The notes: generated by a model not told the origin, from the letters alone. Positions 1-9,320 are shown, numbered from the stretch's first letter. The stretch is DNA of 64,000 nucleotides from HK1 sp965202875 (GCA_965202875.1 OZ241870.1:4278001-4342000); one strand, 5' to 3'. Numbers and translations are program-made.

Positions 1-12
1 GCTTGGCCGCTT

Positions 13-246
13 TCAATGACCGATCAACGGAACCTCCATCCCTTTCGCCGCATTCCCATGGGCATGAACACCGCCGACCTTCCGGGCGGAGTCCGCTCGA
101 CCACGAGTCGCATCCCCCTCGACGACGTCTCCGACCGGGTAGCGCCCCGCGAGCGAGAAGGCGCCGTGGGCCTTCAGCCCCTCGCGGTCCAGGTGCGCGT
201 GCGAATCGTACAAGCCCGGGTACAGCGTCGCACCTTTCGAGGGCGA
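13..246 (-). pseudogene. YtcJ-like amidohydrolase remnant
   Basis: Immediately after the hsdR stop, and in the same reading frame, about 77 codons read as the N-terminal metal-binding region of an amidohydrolase of the Amidohydro_3/YtcJ type. The key stretch is KGATLYPGLYDSHAHLD, whose HxH pair is the usual first metal-binding motif. It is followed by FSLAGR and a short tail, and then a stop at 13-15. No start codon, barrel core or C-terminus is present, so the piece cannot be a working enzyme. I read it as a gene cut when the restriction locus arrived or was rearranged. It could be a chance reading of high-GC DNA, but the length and order of the family motif make that less likely. Confidence 0.45.
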
Positions 247-3200
247 TCACCCGCGTCGAATGCCCGCGTCCGGCGAGGCCCTCGCCTGCCTTGCCCGCAC
301 GGTCTCGAAGATCTCCCGGGCGAGGACGGGGAACGCCGAGCCCTGGAACTCCCTGTCCGACAGGTAGCGCGTCACGATCCGGTCGTTCTCTCCCATGCGT
401 TCGATCATGAGGTCTTCGATGAGGCCGCGAACGCCCATCTCGAACCGGTCGAGGGGGTTGGCGAGGGCGGTGCGCACCACGGCATCGCTGTTGCAGGCTC
501 TTTCCTTGATCTGGTCGAAGAAGAGTCGGTCTTCCTCCGTGAACCGTGTGCCGAAGCGCTCGTTCAGGATCTCGATGATCTCCGAGAGGGGCGCCCTCTC
601 GTCCTGCGCCTTCCGGGTGCCGGTTTCGGTCGGGGGCTTGACGTATTGCGGCTCGCCGTCCGCGACACCGATGGCGCCCGTGTGCACGCGATCCAGCCGG
701 TAGTATTGGAGCGCCACCTCGTCGCGTATCCCGACCATCGTGTCGTCGCGGTCGAGCGGCAGGTGGGGCAGGAGGAAGCGCCCGAAGCTGTAGAGCATCT
801 CCTGTTCGTGGTCGGTATAGGGAAGGATCTGGCTCAGGTAGGCGTACATCCCCACGTAGCCGGAGAGCTTCTCCCGGAACTTCTCGCGCTCGTCGTCTTC
901 CTCGACCTCCGCGAAACGATCCACCGCCGGCTGAAGATGGCGTTGCAGGTGCGCGTGATCCGCGGCGCGCTGGCGTTCGGGAGGCTTGTAGAACACCCGG
1001 GCGAACGCCTCGACTTCGCTCCAATGGTAGATCCGGGTCTGGTCGAGCGCGTGCTTCAACGCCTCCAGGATCTCGGGCTTCGACGCCTCCGCCATCTCCG
1101 TCTTGTCGTAGTAGGGCTTGAAGGCCCGCCGGACGTCCTCCGCGTCGTTCACGAAGTCGAGCACGAACGGCGCCTCCTTGCCGGGGGCCGTCCGGTTCAG
1201 CCGCGAGAGCGTCTGCACCGCCTGCACCCCGTCCAGCCGCTTGTCCACGTACATCGCGCACAGGAGCGGCTGGTCGAAGCCGGTCTGGTACTTGTTGGCG
1301 ACCAGCAGCACCTGGTAATCCGGTGAATCGAAACGATCGGGCAGCGCCCCTTCGCCGATGGGCCGGCCGGTCACGGCGTCCTTGTTCATGCCGGGCTCCG
1401 TGTATTCGATGCCGGTGTCGGGGTCGCGCACCGTGCCGCTGAACGCGACCAGCGGGCGAACGTCCGTATAGCCGTTCCCGGCCAGGTAGCGTTCGAAGGA
1501 GAGCTTGTAGCGCACCGCGTGCAGCCGCGAAGGGGTGACCACCATCGCCTTGGCGCGTCCGCCGATCCGGTGCATCACGTTGCGGCGGAAGTGCTCGACG
1601 ATCACCTCGGTCTTCTGCTCGACGTTGTGCGGATGCAGGCTCGCGAACTTCGCCAGCGCCCGCGCGGCTTTCTTCCTGGGTAGCCTCGGGTCGTCCTCGA
1701 CGTTCTTGAGCAGGCCGTAGTAGGCGGCATAGGTGGTGTAGCTCGCCAGCACGTCGAGGATGAAGCCTTCCTCGATCGCCTGTCTCATGCTGTAGAGATG
1801 GAACGCCTCCGGCGTGCTCCGCTCATCGGAGCGTTGCTCGACGGGGCGGCGCTCATCGGGGCGACGTTCGTCGGAGCGGCTGCGACCGTCGGAACGCCCG
1901 AACAACTCCAGCGTCTTGCCCTTGGGGGTGGCGGTGAAGGCGAAGAAGGACAAGTTCGGCTGCCGGCCGCGCGAGGCCATGACCTGGTTCAGGCGATCCT
2001 CCCAGTCCTGTCCGTCTTCGGCGTTCTCGCCGGTGTCCGGATCCGTGCCCGGAGCTGCGCTCGCGTCCGTGCCTTCGTCCCCGTCCGGGTGCGCGCCCGG
2101 ATCCATGCTCGCGTCCGTGCCCGTGCCCGTGCTCGTGTCCGTGCCCGTGCTCGTGTCCGTGCCCGTGCTCGCGCCCAGGTTTGCGCCTTCGTCAGTACCC
2201 GGGTTCGCGCCTTCGTCCGTGCCCGGATCCACGCTCGCGTCCGCACCCGCGCCCGCGACTGGATTTGCGCTTTCATCGGCACCCGGGTTCGGATTCGCGT
2301 TCGAGTCCACGCCCGCGCCGAGGATGGCCTTGAACTCACGCGCCGTCTCCCCGCTCTGGCTGGAATGCGCCTCGTCCACGATCACGGCGTACCGGCGCTT
2401 CGCGATCTCCGCCTCCCATGCCTTCGCCCGCGCCGTCTCATCGGCCGTCGCCGTCTCCTGCGACTCCGCCCCCGCCGCGTGCAGCAGCCCGCGCAGCACG
2501 AACGGGAACTTCTGCAACGTGGTGACGACGATCCGGGTGCCGTCGATCAGCGCGGCGGCGAGCTGCCGGCTGTCCCGGTCGATGGCCTTGACCACGCCCT
2601 GGGCGTGCTCGATCTGGTAGATGGCGTCCTGGAGCTGCCGGTCCAGCACGCGGCGGTCGGTGACGACCACGACGCAGTCGAAGACCTTGCGGTCCTCGCG
2701 GTCGTGGAGGCTCGCGAGCCGGTGCGAGAGCCAGGAGATGCTGTTGGTCTTGCCGCTCCCCGCGGAGTGCTGGATCAGGTAGCTCCGGCCGGCGCCCTCT
2801 GCGCGCGCCGCGGCGACGAGCTTCCGCACCGCGTCGAGCTGGTGGTAGCGGGGGAAGATCAGGGTCTCCCTGGCGATCCGCCGCGCTCTGCCCTTGCCGT
2901 CGTCCACCTTCTCGTCCTTCGTCTCGACGAACATGAAGTGGCCGAGGACGTCGAGGAAGCGTTCGCGTTCCAGCACCTCCTCCCAGAAATAGCCGGTGCG
3001 GTATCCGGAAGGGTGTTGCGGATTGCCGGCGCCGCAGCGCACCTCGCCCGGATGGCTGCCGCGGTTGAAGGGCAGGAAGCGCGTCTCCGCTCGGGCGATG
3101 CGGGTGCTCATGTGCACCTCGTCCGGGTCCGCGGCGAAGTGCACCAGCGCCCGGGTCTTGAAACGGAACAGCGGCGCGCGCGGGTCCCGGTCCTCCCGGT

Positions 3201-3705
3201 ACTGGCGCACCGCGTGGCGCCAGCTCTGGCCGGTGCCGGGGTTCTTGAGCTCGCAGGTCGCCACCGGCAGCCCGTTCAGCGCGAACAGCAGATCCACCGT
3301 GTCGCGCTTCTTCGGATGGCAGGGCGCCTGCCGCGTGATCGTCAGCTCGTTCTTCCCGTACAGCGCCAGCACTTCTTCATTCAGCGCATGGGCGGGCTTG
3401 AACCACGCCATCCGGAAAATCTTTCCATAGAACTTGAAGCCGTGCCGCAGCACGTGCAGCGTACCCTTGAGGTCGAGCTCCCTGGCCAGCGCGTCCACCA
3501 GCAGGCTTTCGAGCCCGGCGGCGTGCAGTGCGCGCATCTGCGCCCATAGTTTCGGCTGCGTCGCTTCGAGGAAGGCGCAGATCCGTGCCGGGAACAGGGC
3601 GCGTTCGGCGTCCCACCCGGCGTTGGGGATGCGCCGCCAGCCGCCTTGCCGGAGGAGGGTTTCCTCCACATGGCTCTCGAAGGCGTGTTCGGTGGCGGTG
3701 TTCAT
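247..3705 (-). CDS. hsdR: Type I restriction enzyme, R (motor/nuclease) subunit HsdR
   Basis: HsdR translocates DNA and cleaves it when the HsdM/HsdS complex meets an unmodified site. From ATG 3705 the protein has 1152 residues. The N-terminal nuclease shows D138 and E152-L-K154 (PD-(D/E)xK). The SF2 motor has Walker A HSAGSGKT (313-320), DEAH (444-447) and TATP (591-594). Between the last two lies an Asp/Gly/Thr/Ala-rich insert at about 467-567, encoded by imperfect tandem repeats, and an Arg/Asp/Ser-rich patch follows at about 603-630. A TTG 36 nt upstream extends the frame, but the family similarity begins at the ATG. The matching HsdM-HsdS gene lies 7.9 kb away with other defence genes between them, so the operon has been split. 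Family assignment is firm; activity is uncertain because of the insert. Confidence 0.93.
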   Translation of the reverse strand: MNTATEHAFESHVEETLLRQGGWRRIPNAGWDAERALFPARICAFLEATQPKLWAQMRALHAAGLESLLVDALARELDLKGTLHVLRHGFKFYGKIFRMAWFKPAHALNEEVLALYGKNELTITRQAPCHPKKRDTVDLLFALNGLPVATCELKNPGTGQSWRHAVRQYREDRDPRAPLFRFKTRALVHFAADPDEVHMSTRIARAETRFLPFNRGSHPGEVRCGAGNPQHPSGYRTGYFWEEVLERERFLDVLGHFMFVETKDEKVDDGKGRARRIARETLIFPRYHQLDAVRKLVAAARAEGAGRSYLIQHSAGSGKTNSISWLSHRLASLHDREDRKVFDCVVVVTDRRVLDRQLQDAIYQIEHAQGVVKAIDRDSRQLAAALIDGTRIVVTTLQKFPFVLRGLLHAAGAESQETATADETARAKAWEAEIAKRRYAVIVDEAHSSQSGETAREFKAILGAGVDSNANPNPGADESANPVAGAGADASVDPGTDEGANPGTDEGANLGASTGTDTSTGTDTSTGTGTDASMDPGAHPDGDEGTDASAAPGTDPDTGENAEDGQDWEDRLNQVMASRGRQPNLSFFAFTATPKGKTLELFGRSDGRSRSDERRPDERRPVEQRSDERSTPEAFHLYSMRQAIEEGFILDVLASYTTYAAYYGLLKNVEDDPRLPRKKAARALAKFASLHPHNVEQKTEVIVEHFRRNVMHRIGGRAKAMVVTPSRLHAVRYKLSFERYLAGNGYTDVRPLVAFSGTVRDPDTGIEYTEPGMNKDAVTGRPIGEGALPDRFDSPDYQVLLVANKYQTGFDQPLLCAMYVDKRLDGVQAVQTLSRLNRTAPGKEAPFVLDFVNDAEDVRRAFKPYYDKTEMAEASKPEILEALKHALDQTRIYHWSEVEAFARVFYKPPERQRAADHAHLQRHLQPAVDRFAEVEEDDEREKFREKLSGYVGMYAYLSQILPYTDHEQEMLYSFGRFLLPHLPLDRDDTMVGIRDEVALQYYRLDRVHTGAIGVADGEPQYVKPPTETGTRKAQDERAPLSEIIEILNERFGTRFTEEDRLFFDQIKERACNSDAVVRTALANPLDRFEMGVRGLIEDLMIERMGENDRIVTRYLSDREFQGSAFPVLAREIFETVRARQARASPDAGIRRG
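2005..2307. repeat. In-frame minisatellite inside hsdR
   Basis: Imperfect short tandem repeats, for example repeated cgtgcccgtgctcgtgtc, encode low-complexity units such as GTDTST and PGTDEGAN. The array lies between the DEAH and TATP helicase motifs of HsdR and stays in frame. Repeat-number changes by multiples of three would alter linker length without stopping translation. Confidence 0.75.
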
Positions 3706-3928
3706 CTCGGGGATCCGCGGTGTTCGTGTGCAGGGATGCAAGCCCGGTGCTCGGAGGCAGGTTCAATCGCGGCGCTCATGGCGCCGGCCGCAGCTCCATA
3801 TCATGAATGTTCTTCACCGGCCCGCTGTTAGCAACAAATAGAACTGTCCGGTTTTGTAGCACATGAGTTGTCCGCTTTGGTGAGGCAGGTCAGTGGGCTG
3901 ACCGTGCCCCGCTTGGCTCCCCTGCCGA

Positions 3929-3962
3929 ATAAGCTAACATCGGTACGTCACGATAAGCTAAC
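3929..3962. promoter_or_regulatory. Direct repeat upstream of the Fic/AbiEi-type gene
   Basis: The 10-mer ataagctaac occurs at 3929-3938 and again at 3953-3962, a 24-bp period (about two helical turns), ending 11 bp before the ATG at 3974. A GGGAG ribosome-binding site follows at 3963-3967. The arrangement fits an operator for an autoregulated toxin-antitoxin type gene with an AbiEi-like DNA-binding domain. That role is inference. Confidence 0.4.
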
Positions 3963-3973
3963 GGGAGCCCAGG

Positions 3974-4821
3974 ATGACGGCGCCTTCAGAGAAGCTGGCC
4001 CGTTCCCTGAACGCCCTGCACTTGCTCCAGGAGCGTGGCGTCATCGCCATCCGCGCCGCCGACCTGCCGCGCACGCACCGTGAGCGGCTCGTCAGGCACG
4101 GTTTCCTGCAACCGGTCATGAAGGGATGGTACGTCACCGTCTCGCCGGACCGGAGCACCGGCGACGGCACCGCGTGGTACGCCTCGTTCCGGAGCTTCTG
4201 CGCCGCGTACCTGCGCAGCCGCTTCGGTGCGCGATGGTGCCTGTCGCCGGAACAGTCCCTCGCGCTTCACGCGGGCAACCGCACCGTTCCGAGCCAGCTT
4301 CTCGTGCGCGCGCCCAAGGGACGCAACCGGGTCACCGCCTTGCTCCACGGGACGTCCCTGCTTGAAGTTCGCGCCGCACTGCCCGATGCCGAGGACGTCG
4401 TGGAGCTGGACGGGATGCGAGCATTCAGCCTGTCCGCCGCGCTGGATACCGCGACACCCCCGGCTACATCCAGCGTTCGATGCACGTACCGCCGAGTCCG
4501 CCCGCGGTCCGTGACGCGATGCCGGCGTTCTTCGACCTTCTGCGCGAGGAGCCGGAGCCTTCCGTTCGTGTCGTGCTCGGGCACTTCCTGTTCGTCTACG
4601 TCCATCCTTACCCGGACGGCAACGGCCGCATCGGCCGGTTCCTGATGAACGTGATGCTGGCGGCGGCCGGCTGGCCGTGGACCGTCATCCCGGTCGAGCG
4701 GCGCGACGAATACATGGCGGCTCTCGAAGCTGCGAGCGTGCGCCAGGAGATCGACCCATTCGCCGATTTCCTCGGCGGGCTGGTGGGCGGGAAGGGGCCG
4801 GGAGCGGGGGCCGGAGGCTGA
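3974..4821 (+). pseudogene. Fic-family gene with AbiEi-like N-terminus, internally deleted and frameshifted
   Basis: The first part (ATG 3974, after GGGAG) encodes an N-terminal region known from Fic proteins with an AbiEi-like winged-helix domain: SEKLARSLNALHLLQERGV, then KGWYV and LSPEQSLALHAGN. At about 4440 the frame jumps, and the sequence resumes in another frame with the last part of a Fic domain, including the signature HPYPDGNGRIGRFL (4602-4643) and IPVERR, up to the stop at 4819-4821. The middle of the protein, several hundred residues in intact relatives, is missing. Fic domains usually transfer AMP to target proteins, but this copy should be inactive. A second, shorter relic of the same Fic 3' end lies near 15.0 kb in the same orientation. 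Confidence 0.8.
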
Positions 4822-4877
4822 AACGAGGCGGTGAGGGAGAGGGCGAGCGGTTTCATCACAAACCATGCAGCCATGCA

Positions 4878-5417
4878 TCAAGCTCCCTCGAAAGGGAAGC
4901 TATCAAATATCGCCTCTGCGAGTGTGTAAATATCATGATAATCGTATTGTCTGAATTTTGGCACCCAGTATCTGCCATGCGCCAACCAATGACGGTACTT
5001 GAAGGCGCCTTTCAACTGCGAAATGACACTTGAAGGTACTGATGATTTCTGCTTCCATACCTGGAAAATATCCTCCTCCAGAGATACGTATATGCCTTCC
5101 GAAGCATACAATTTCCTGAATTCACGCGAAACAGGATCTTTCCCCTTCTTGTAGCAGCGCTGCAAGAAATCCACTCGAAAGGCCGCTTCCAGCGCCGCAA
5201 GCAGATTCATGGATGCAGCACGATCCTGCTCCTCAAGTAGGGAGTTCATTTCTTGTTGAATTTCCTCCGATGTGTAACCGGCAAAACGCGCCGCTGAACG
5301 AATATTGCCGAAAACGAAGTAACTTCTTATCGATGCCTCGACGTCCAGGTGGTGTCGGCCGATTTCATCCAGCTCAAGATGTTGTCTGGAGAAACCGACC
5401 CGCTTGCGCTTAGACAT
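4878..5417 (-). CDS. HEPN-like small protein (putative RNase/toxin)
   Basis: This 179-residue protein is the last gene of an overlapping minus-strand cassette. Near its C-terminus it has FKYRHWLAHGRYW, in which R and H are separated by four residues, the R-x4-6-H motif of HEPN RNases; an aromatic-rich tail follows. The N-terminal half is helical and unrecognised. It begins 8 nt inside the preceding gene, with GGAAG six nt before the ATG, so the two genes are probably translated together. HEPN proteins in defence loci often cleave RNA and are restrained by a partner gene. That role here is inference from a single motif. Confidence 0.6.
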   Translation of the reverse strand: MSKRKRVGFSRQHLELDEIGRHHLDVEASIRSYFVFGNIRSAARFAGYTSEEIQQEMNSLLEEQDRAASMNLLAALEAAFRVDFLQRCYKKGKDPVSREFRKLYASEGIYVSLEEDIFQVWKQKSSVPSSVISQLKGAFKYRHWLAHGRYWVPKFRQYDYHDIYTLAEAIFDSFPFEGA

Positions 5418-5949
5418 TCAAGACTTCCATTATTGCATCCTTGAAAGACTCCTCCTGGAGCTCCACGTACTTGATGTTCGGAGGACGTGTTGCTATCTTC
5501 CAGTCCCACTGCGCAATCGGATCAACATGCTCTTCCGGTGGTGGATCTTCCATTTCCGACCATATCTTCACGCTGATCTTCGGATCGGAAGAATCTCGAG
5601 GAACAAGGACGAATTTGACGGTTCCATAGTTTCCGGTCATATCCACTCGTCCCTTGGCTCCGATCAGAAACGTCCCGACAGGATTGAAATCAATCTCGTT
5701 GCGACCGATCTTCAGAACGAGAGATCTTGCTTGATAGCTGCCGAGGAGTCGTTCGTGCAACTGTTTCTTGCCGTAATGGCACTGCACCTTTCCTTCCTTT
5801 ATGTAGGAATACAGAAAACTTTCTACAATCTGGTAGAACCGGTCCAATTGCTGTTCCCACTCCTTGAGTTCCTTGTCTCGATCGATTCCCGGTTCGTCGG
5901 ATTTGGCCGTTTGCTCGGCTATGAATTCATCGAATGTCGTGTGTATCAT
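5410..5949 (-). CDS. Unknown protein of the ATPase/HNH/HEPN cassette
   Basis: I do not recognise a family for this 179-residue protein. The start at ATG 5949 is favoured because GGAGG lies five nt upstream and the ATG overlaps the stop of the HNH gene (ATGA). A TTG 12 nt further upstream is less likely. The N-terminal 60 residues are charged and helical (DRDKELKEWEQQLDRFYQIVE); the rest looks beta-rich, with no visible catalytic motif. The next gene (HEPN-like) starts inside its last codons. The position suggests a partner or antitoxin of the HEPN protein, or a third component of the Septu-like pair. Its base composition is lower in GC than the core genes, as for its neighbours. Confidence 0.7.
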   Translation of the reverse strand: MIHTTFDEFIAEQTAKSDEPGIDRDKELKEWEQQLDRFYQIVESFLYSYIKEGKVQCHYGKKQLHERLLGSYQARSLVLKIGRNEIDFNPVGTFLIGAKGRVDMTGNYGTVKFVLVPRDSSDPKISVKIWSEMEDPPPEEHVDPIAQWDWKIATRPPNIKYVELQEESFKDAIMEVLNV

Positions 5950-6629
5950 GGTATCCTCCAAGGTGCCACGTTACGGTTCGGCAGCGTGAGATGTTGGCGT
6001 TGCAGCTCCCTTGCTACGAATGGCGCGTGTTGCATCAGGTGGCGGAACGAAATCCCTCCGTTCCAATAATTCTCTGCGTACTCCTCGCGAGCTTCGCAGC
6101 AGGTGGGATCGTTGAGTCGCAGACGTTCGATGGTGTTGGCCACTGCTCCGGTGACCTCATCGGACAGTCCGTCGCCGGGTAGTACCTGGAAACCGACCAA
6201 CTCCAGTGTGAACCAATCTTCCCCGATTTGAAAGGGATCCAGAACGCAGGCGGCAGCCCCCTTCCGGGCGTTCATCAACGAGCACGCCAACCGGTAGTTG
6301 CTCCATTCGTAGACTTGATCCCATCTCTGCGACTTGGCGACCGCGTGATCGACGCTGGGTGCACCGGTGCCTCGGGGAATGTAAAGGCACAGGTATGCGC
6401 AGATCCGGTGATAGCTCTCCATCAAGTCGTCCAGCATCTCGCGCCAGTACGGAGGAAACTTGCCGGCAGGAATCTCGTCTCTCGACGCCGCGACCGGAGG
6501 GTAAGGCCGGCCGGTGGTGCGCGGCGGGTCCGGTTGCTCCCCGGCGAGTTCGGCGATGGCGCGCAAGCCGGGCTGTCTTACCTTCTTGTCGAAAGCCGGG
6601 GGTTCCGGCGCCGGGGTGACGGGAATCAT
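5946..6629 (-). CDS. HNH-type nuclease-like protein, PtuB-like
   Basis: The 227-residue protein starts at ATG 6629, overlapping the stop of the ATPase gene by 4 nt (ATGA). Its centre follows the HNH pattern of the PtuB/retron-associated group: ICAYLCLY, then VDHAVAKS (D94, H95), NYRLAC (N111) and LMNARKG (N120). The Cys pairs that normally bind structural zinc are incomplete, so the fold may be relaxed. In Septu systems PtuB cuts nucleic acid under control of the ATPase PtuA, and the tight coupling to an SMC-like ATPase here supports the same division of labour. Assignment rests on motif order and context. An HNH fold without activity is possible. Confidence 0.65.
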   Translation of the reverse strand: MIPVTPAPEPPAFDKKVRQPGLRAIAELAGEQPDPPRTTGRPYPPVAASRDEIPAGKFPPYWREMLDDLMESYHRICAYLCLYIPRGTGAPSVDHAVAKSQRWDQVYEWSNYRLACSLMNARKGAAACVLDPFQIGEDWFTLELVGFQVLPGDGLSDEVTGAVANTIERLRLNDPTCCEAREEYAENYWNGGISFRHLMQHAPFVARELQRQHLTLPNRNVAPWRIP

Positions 6630-7939
6630 GGAGTTCCCCCGCGGCGCTCCACGAATGCGTTCCATCGCACCCAGAACCGATCGATGTCCGGCAGCACCGT
6701 GCGTAGCGCGTCGTGGGCCTGCATCACATCGTCGAGTGGCGGCTCGGACTGCCGTAGAAGCTCCCTTGCGCGCAGGATCGCCTGCTCCGCTTCCACACTG
6801 CCCCGATCCGTCGCCAAGTCGAACGCCTCGCTCGTCAGCCAGGCGCCGGCAGTGCCGTGCGGCGTGTAGGAACGCCGGTGCAGCCGCGCCTGTGGAGGAT
6901 CGCCTTCGAGATCGAGGTCGAACCATGCGTCCTGCTCCGGATCGAACCACGCTTCGGCCGATGCCAGGACCAGCGGGGAGTGTGTGGTGACGACAAGTTG
7001 AAGCTCGATACCCCCCGAAAGCTCGTTGCCGATATTCAGCAGGGCCGGGAGGATCGAGCGCTGCCATCGGGGATGCAGATGGCTCTCCACTTCGTCGAAC
7101 AGCATGATGATCCGTTGCGAGGTCTTCTCGCCGCGCAGATCGGCTGCAATCCGGTGCTCGCTCCAGGTCCAGACGAGCATGTATGCGAGTGCGCACACCC
7201 GCCGAATACCGGATGAGGCGTGCAGAATCGGCACCGAACCAGCATAGGTTGTATTGATGGATGGAATGTAGCGGGAGTCGTTGACCGACAGACGCCTGAG
7301 CGGCCCTGGTTCGATGGCGTCACCCGGATTCTGTCCGAGTGGCGACAACGTCCTCAATACCGAGGCCATGATTCTAGCGTTGTCGTCATCCTTCGCTCCA
7401 ATCCACGCCGACCAGTCGTACAGTAATCCGTTACAGACAGGGATCGTTCGGCCGTCCACGTGCCCCCGGAGTCCATCCCATACTTCGGCCTCGGTAAATA
7501 CGTATGCAGGCCACTCCTCCCGAATATCTATGTCACCCTCTCCTTTCCAGTAGTTTCGGGCAGGATCCCATACGGAAAACGAACCGTCCGCATGTGCATA
7601 CACGACCAAGCCGGGAAGCCAAGGCCGGCCTCGTGCGCCAATCCATGATTCATCCTTTTGTGAATACTTCCATTCAGACTCGACAGGTCGAGTTCTGTCG
7701 TGGCCGGTAAATCGGATAAATGCTGATTCTTTGCGGCACCGGGGTCGTGCTGGAAAACCGGAGGTCATGTTCCAGTTGACTTCCTGCGGCCAACGGCGGG
7801 TCAGCGCCCACCACGCCACGTCCAGCAGAAAGCTCTTGCCGAGGCCGTTGTCGCCGGTAAGGAGGTTCAACCTGGGGGCCAGTTCAAGCATCATCCTGGA
7901 CGCAGGCCCTACGTTTTCAAGCTCCAGGGATTCAAGCAT
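6626..7939 (-). CDS. SMC/OLD-like AAA ATPase, PtuA-like
   Basis: From ATG 7939 (GGGAGG five nt upstream) the protein has 437 residues. It shows an N-terminal strand typical of SMC-like ATPases (LESLELENVGP), Walker A GDNGLGKS (29-36), a signature-like SSGIRR (242-247) and Walker B IIMLFDEVE followed by SHLHP (277-290), then LVVTTHSP, the usual H-loop region. Such ATPases act as sensors or motors in Septu, OLD and retron systems. The next gene, an HNH protein, overlaps it by 4 nt, and two further genes overlap in turn, so all four are probably expressed together. It is shorter than most PtuA proteins. ATPase class is clear; the PtuA identity is inference. Confidence 0.8.
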   Translation of the reverse strand: MLESLELENVGPASRMMLELAPRLNLLTGDNGLGKSFLLDVAWWALTRRWPQEVNWNMTSGFPARPRCRKESAFIRFTGHDRTRPVESEWKYSQKDESWIGARGRPWLPGLVVYAHADGSFSVWDPARNYWKGEGDIDIREEWPAYVFTEAEVWDGLRGHVDGRTIPVCNGLLYDWSAWIGAKDDDNARIMASVLRTLSPLGQNPGDAIEPGPLRRLSVNDSRYIPSINTTYAGSVPILHASSGIRRVCALAYMLVWTWSEHRIAADLRGEKTSQRIIMLFDEVESHLHPRWQRSILPALLNIGNELSGGIELQLVVTTHSPLVLASAEAWFDPEQDAWFDLDLEGDPPQARLHRRSYTPHGTAGAWLTSEAFDLATDRGSVEAEQAILRARELLRQSEPPLDDVMQAHDALRTVLPDIDRFWVRWNAFVERRGGTP

Positions 7940-8025
7940 GTTTCCCTCCCGATTCACGCCAACGGGTGAAGATTCGATTGATGTTTCAAAGGATCGTCGA
8001 TTTGACGCTCCATAGTCCGCATCCT

Positions 8026-9192
8026 CTATGCCATGCTGAACGTCAGCACCGTCTCGGTCCGCATTCGGACGTCCAGGGCGTTCTGGCCGTCTCCTGGTGG
8101 AGGCAGATATCGGCGCCGTGCTGGAATTTCCCTGACATGTCTGCCTTCGAGTTGGAACGCGGTCTTTTTCGCGAGCGCTTCCACGAGCTTGGCGTTGTCT
8201 ACCTCCGCTCCTCGAATGAACGAATTCCCGAGCACCATGACCAACTGGCCGGTCCGCTTGACCACCCTTCGGATCTGCAAAAGGACGATCTCCATATCGT
8301 AAGCATAGCGCCGTATCCAGCCCAAATGCCGATGACCAATCACCGAGTCTTCCTTTTCAAGGACGAAAGGCAGAACATCCGCCGATGCCTCCTTCTCCAA
8401 CATCATGTTCTCGGCTCCTACACTGACGGATCGAATTTCTCTCAGTGGTTTCATTTCATAACCTAGCCATACGAGGGCCAGTCTGTGGCCTCTCAAATAA
8501 TCGATGGCATTGAGGTACGGCGGGGAAGTGAGTGCCAAGTCAACACTCTCATCATCTATTCCTTTGAGTGTTCGTGCATCTCCAAGGCGGATTTCAGCCT
8601 GCCCCTTGATCAGGCCCGGTTTCAGCCGAGCGGCCAGATACCTCGCAGAGCGTAGAAATCCGGTATAGACGTCGAAATCGTTGGAGTCGGCTACCCTGTG
8701 AGGACGGCTATGAGAGGTATCCCGCGCGAGAGACGCCATCATCTCTTTTGAAACGATGATACGGCTCAGCGCGACGGCAAGTGCGTCCTTCATTGGCCCT
8801 CGCTGCTGTCGGAGGACTGTTGCCAAGCGGGCAAGCGCCGACTCCTGACGCGGTGCAAACCAATAGGAAATGAAGCGCCCAGTTTCCGGATCGGTAGTCC
8901 TCTCGACAACATCCTCGGAAAGAGATCTGGCAGTTTCTACAAGTTCGTGGGCAGTGGTATGGAGTTCATCAGGTTCCAGACGTGTGACCCACGCGCGGGA
9001 CATCAGCACAGCCAAGGGATCGATATCGACTCCGATGCAATGGAAGCCTGCTTCCACAGAGGCGCGAGCGACAGTGCCGGAGCCGCACATGGGATCAAGC
9101 ACCCGCCCGTCTTTGGGGATGGCTCCGAGTGAACGGCGCGCGAGCTCCGGTGCCATTCGGGCTGGAAATGGGTGGATCGGGGAAAGATTCAT
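8026..9192 (-). CDS. DNA methyltransferase (TSPPY class)
   Basis: The 388-residue protein has the SAM-binding motif VLDPMCGSGT near residue 35, preceded by HPFPARM near the N-terminus, and catalytic motif TSPPY near residue 230. Motif I therefore precedes motif IV, as in amino-methyltransferases of the HPYPAKF group that modify N4-cytosine or N6-adenine; the exact base cannot be told. It follows the GHKL-nuclease gene by 128 nt and precedes the ATPase cassette by 86 nt, all on one strand. The likely job is to protect host DNA from the neighbouring GHKL-linked nuclease. An orphan methylase is the alternative. Confidence 0.85.
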   Translation of the reverse strand: MNLSPIHPFPARMAPELARRSLGAIPKDGRVLDPMCGSGTVARASVEAGFHCIGVDIDPLAVLMSRAWVTRLEPDELHTTAHELVETARSLSEDVVERTTDPETGRFISYWFAPRQESALARLATVLRQQRGPMKDALAVALSRIIVSKEMMASLARDTSHSRPHRVADSNDFDVYTGFLRSARYLAARLKPGLIKGQAEIRLGDARTLKGIDDESVDLALTSPPYLNAIDYLRGHRLALVWLGYEMKPLREIRSVSVGAENMMLEKEASADVLPFVLEKEDSVIGHRHLGWIRRYAYDMEIVLLQIRRVVKRTGQLVMVLGNSFIRGAEVDNAKLVEALAKKTAFQLEGRHVREIPARRRYLPPPGDGQNALDVRMRTETVLTFSMA

Positions 9193-9320
9193 CCGCTCAG
9201 CTCCGAAGATTGATCGTTCGTCGTGCCGATCAACGTACCGATGTTGCGATGAAATTCGACCAAGATCTGATCGGCTGTTTGGTGCATGAGCACATTACCC
9301 GAGTCTTCTTCTACTTCGAT

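Noticed and set aside
1798..3549. 583-codon plus-strand frame across hsdR
   Set aside because: Antisense of the hsdR repeat region and motor; no start signal or motif.
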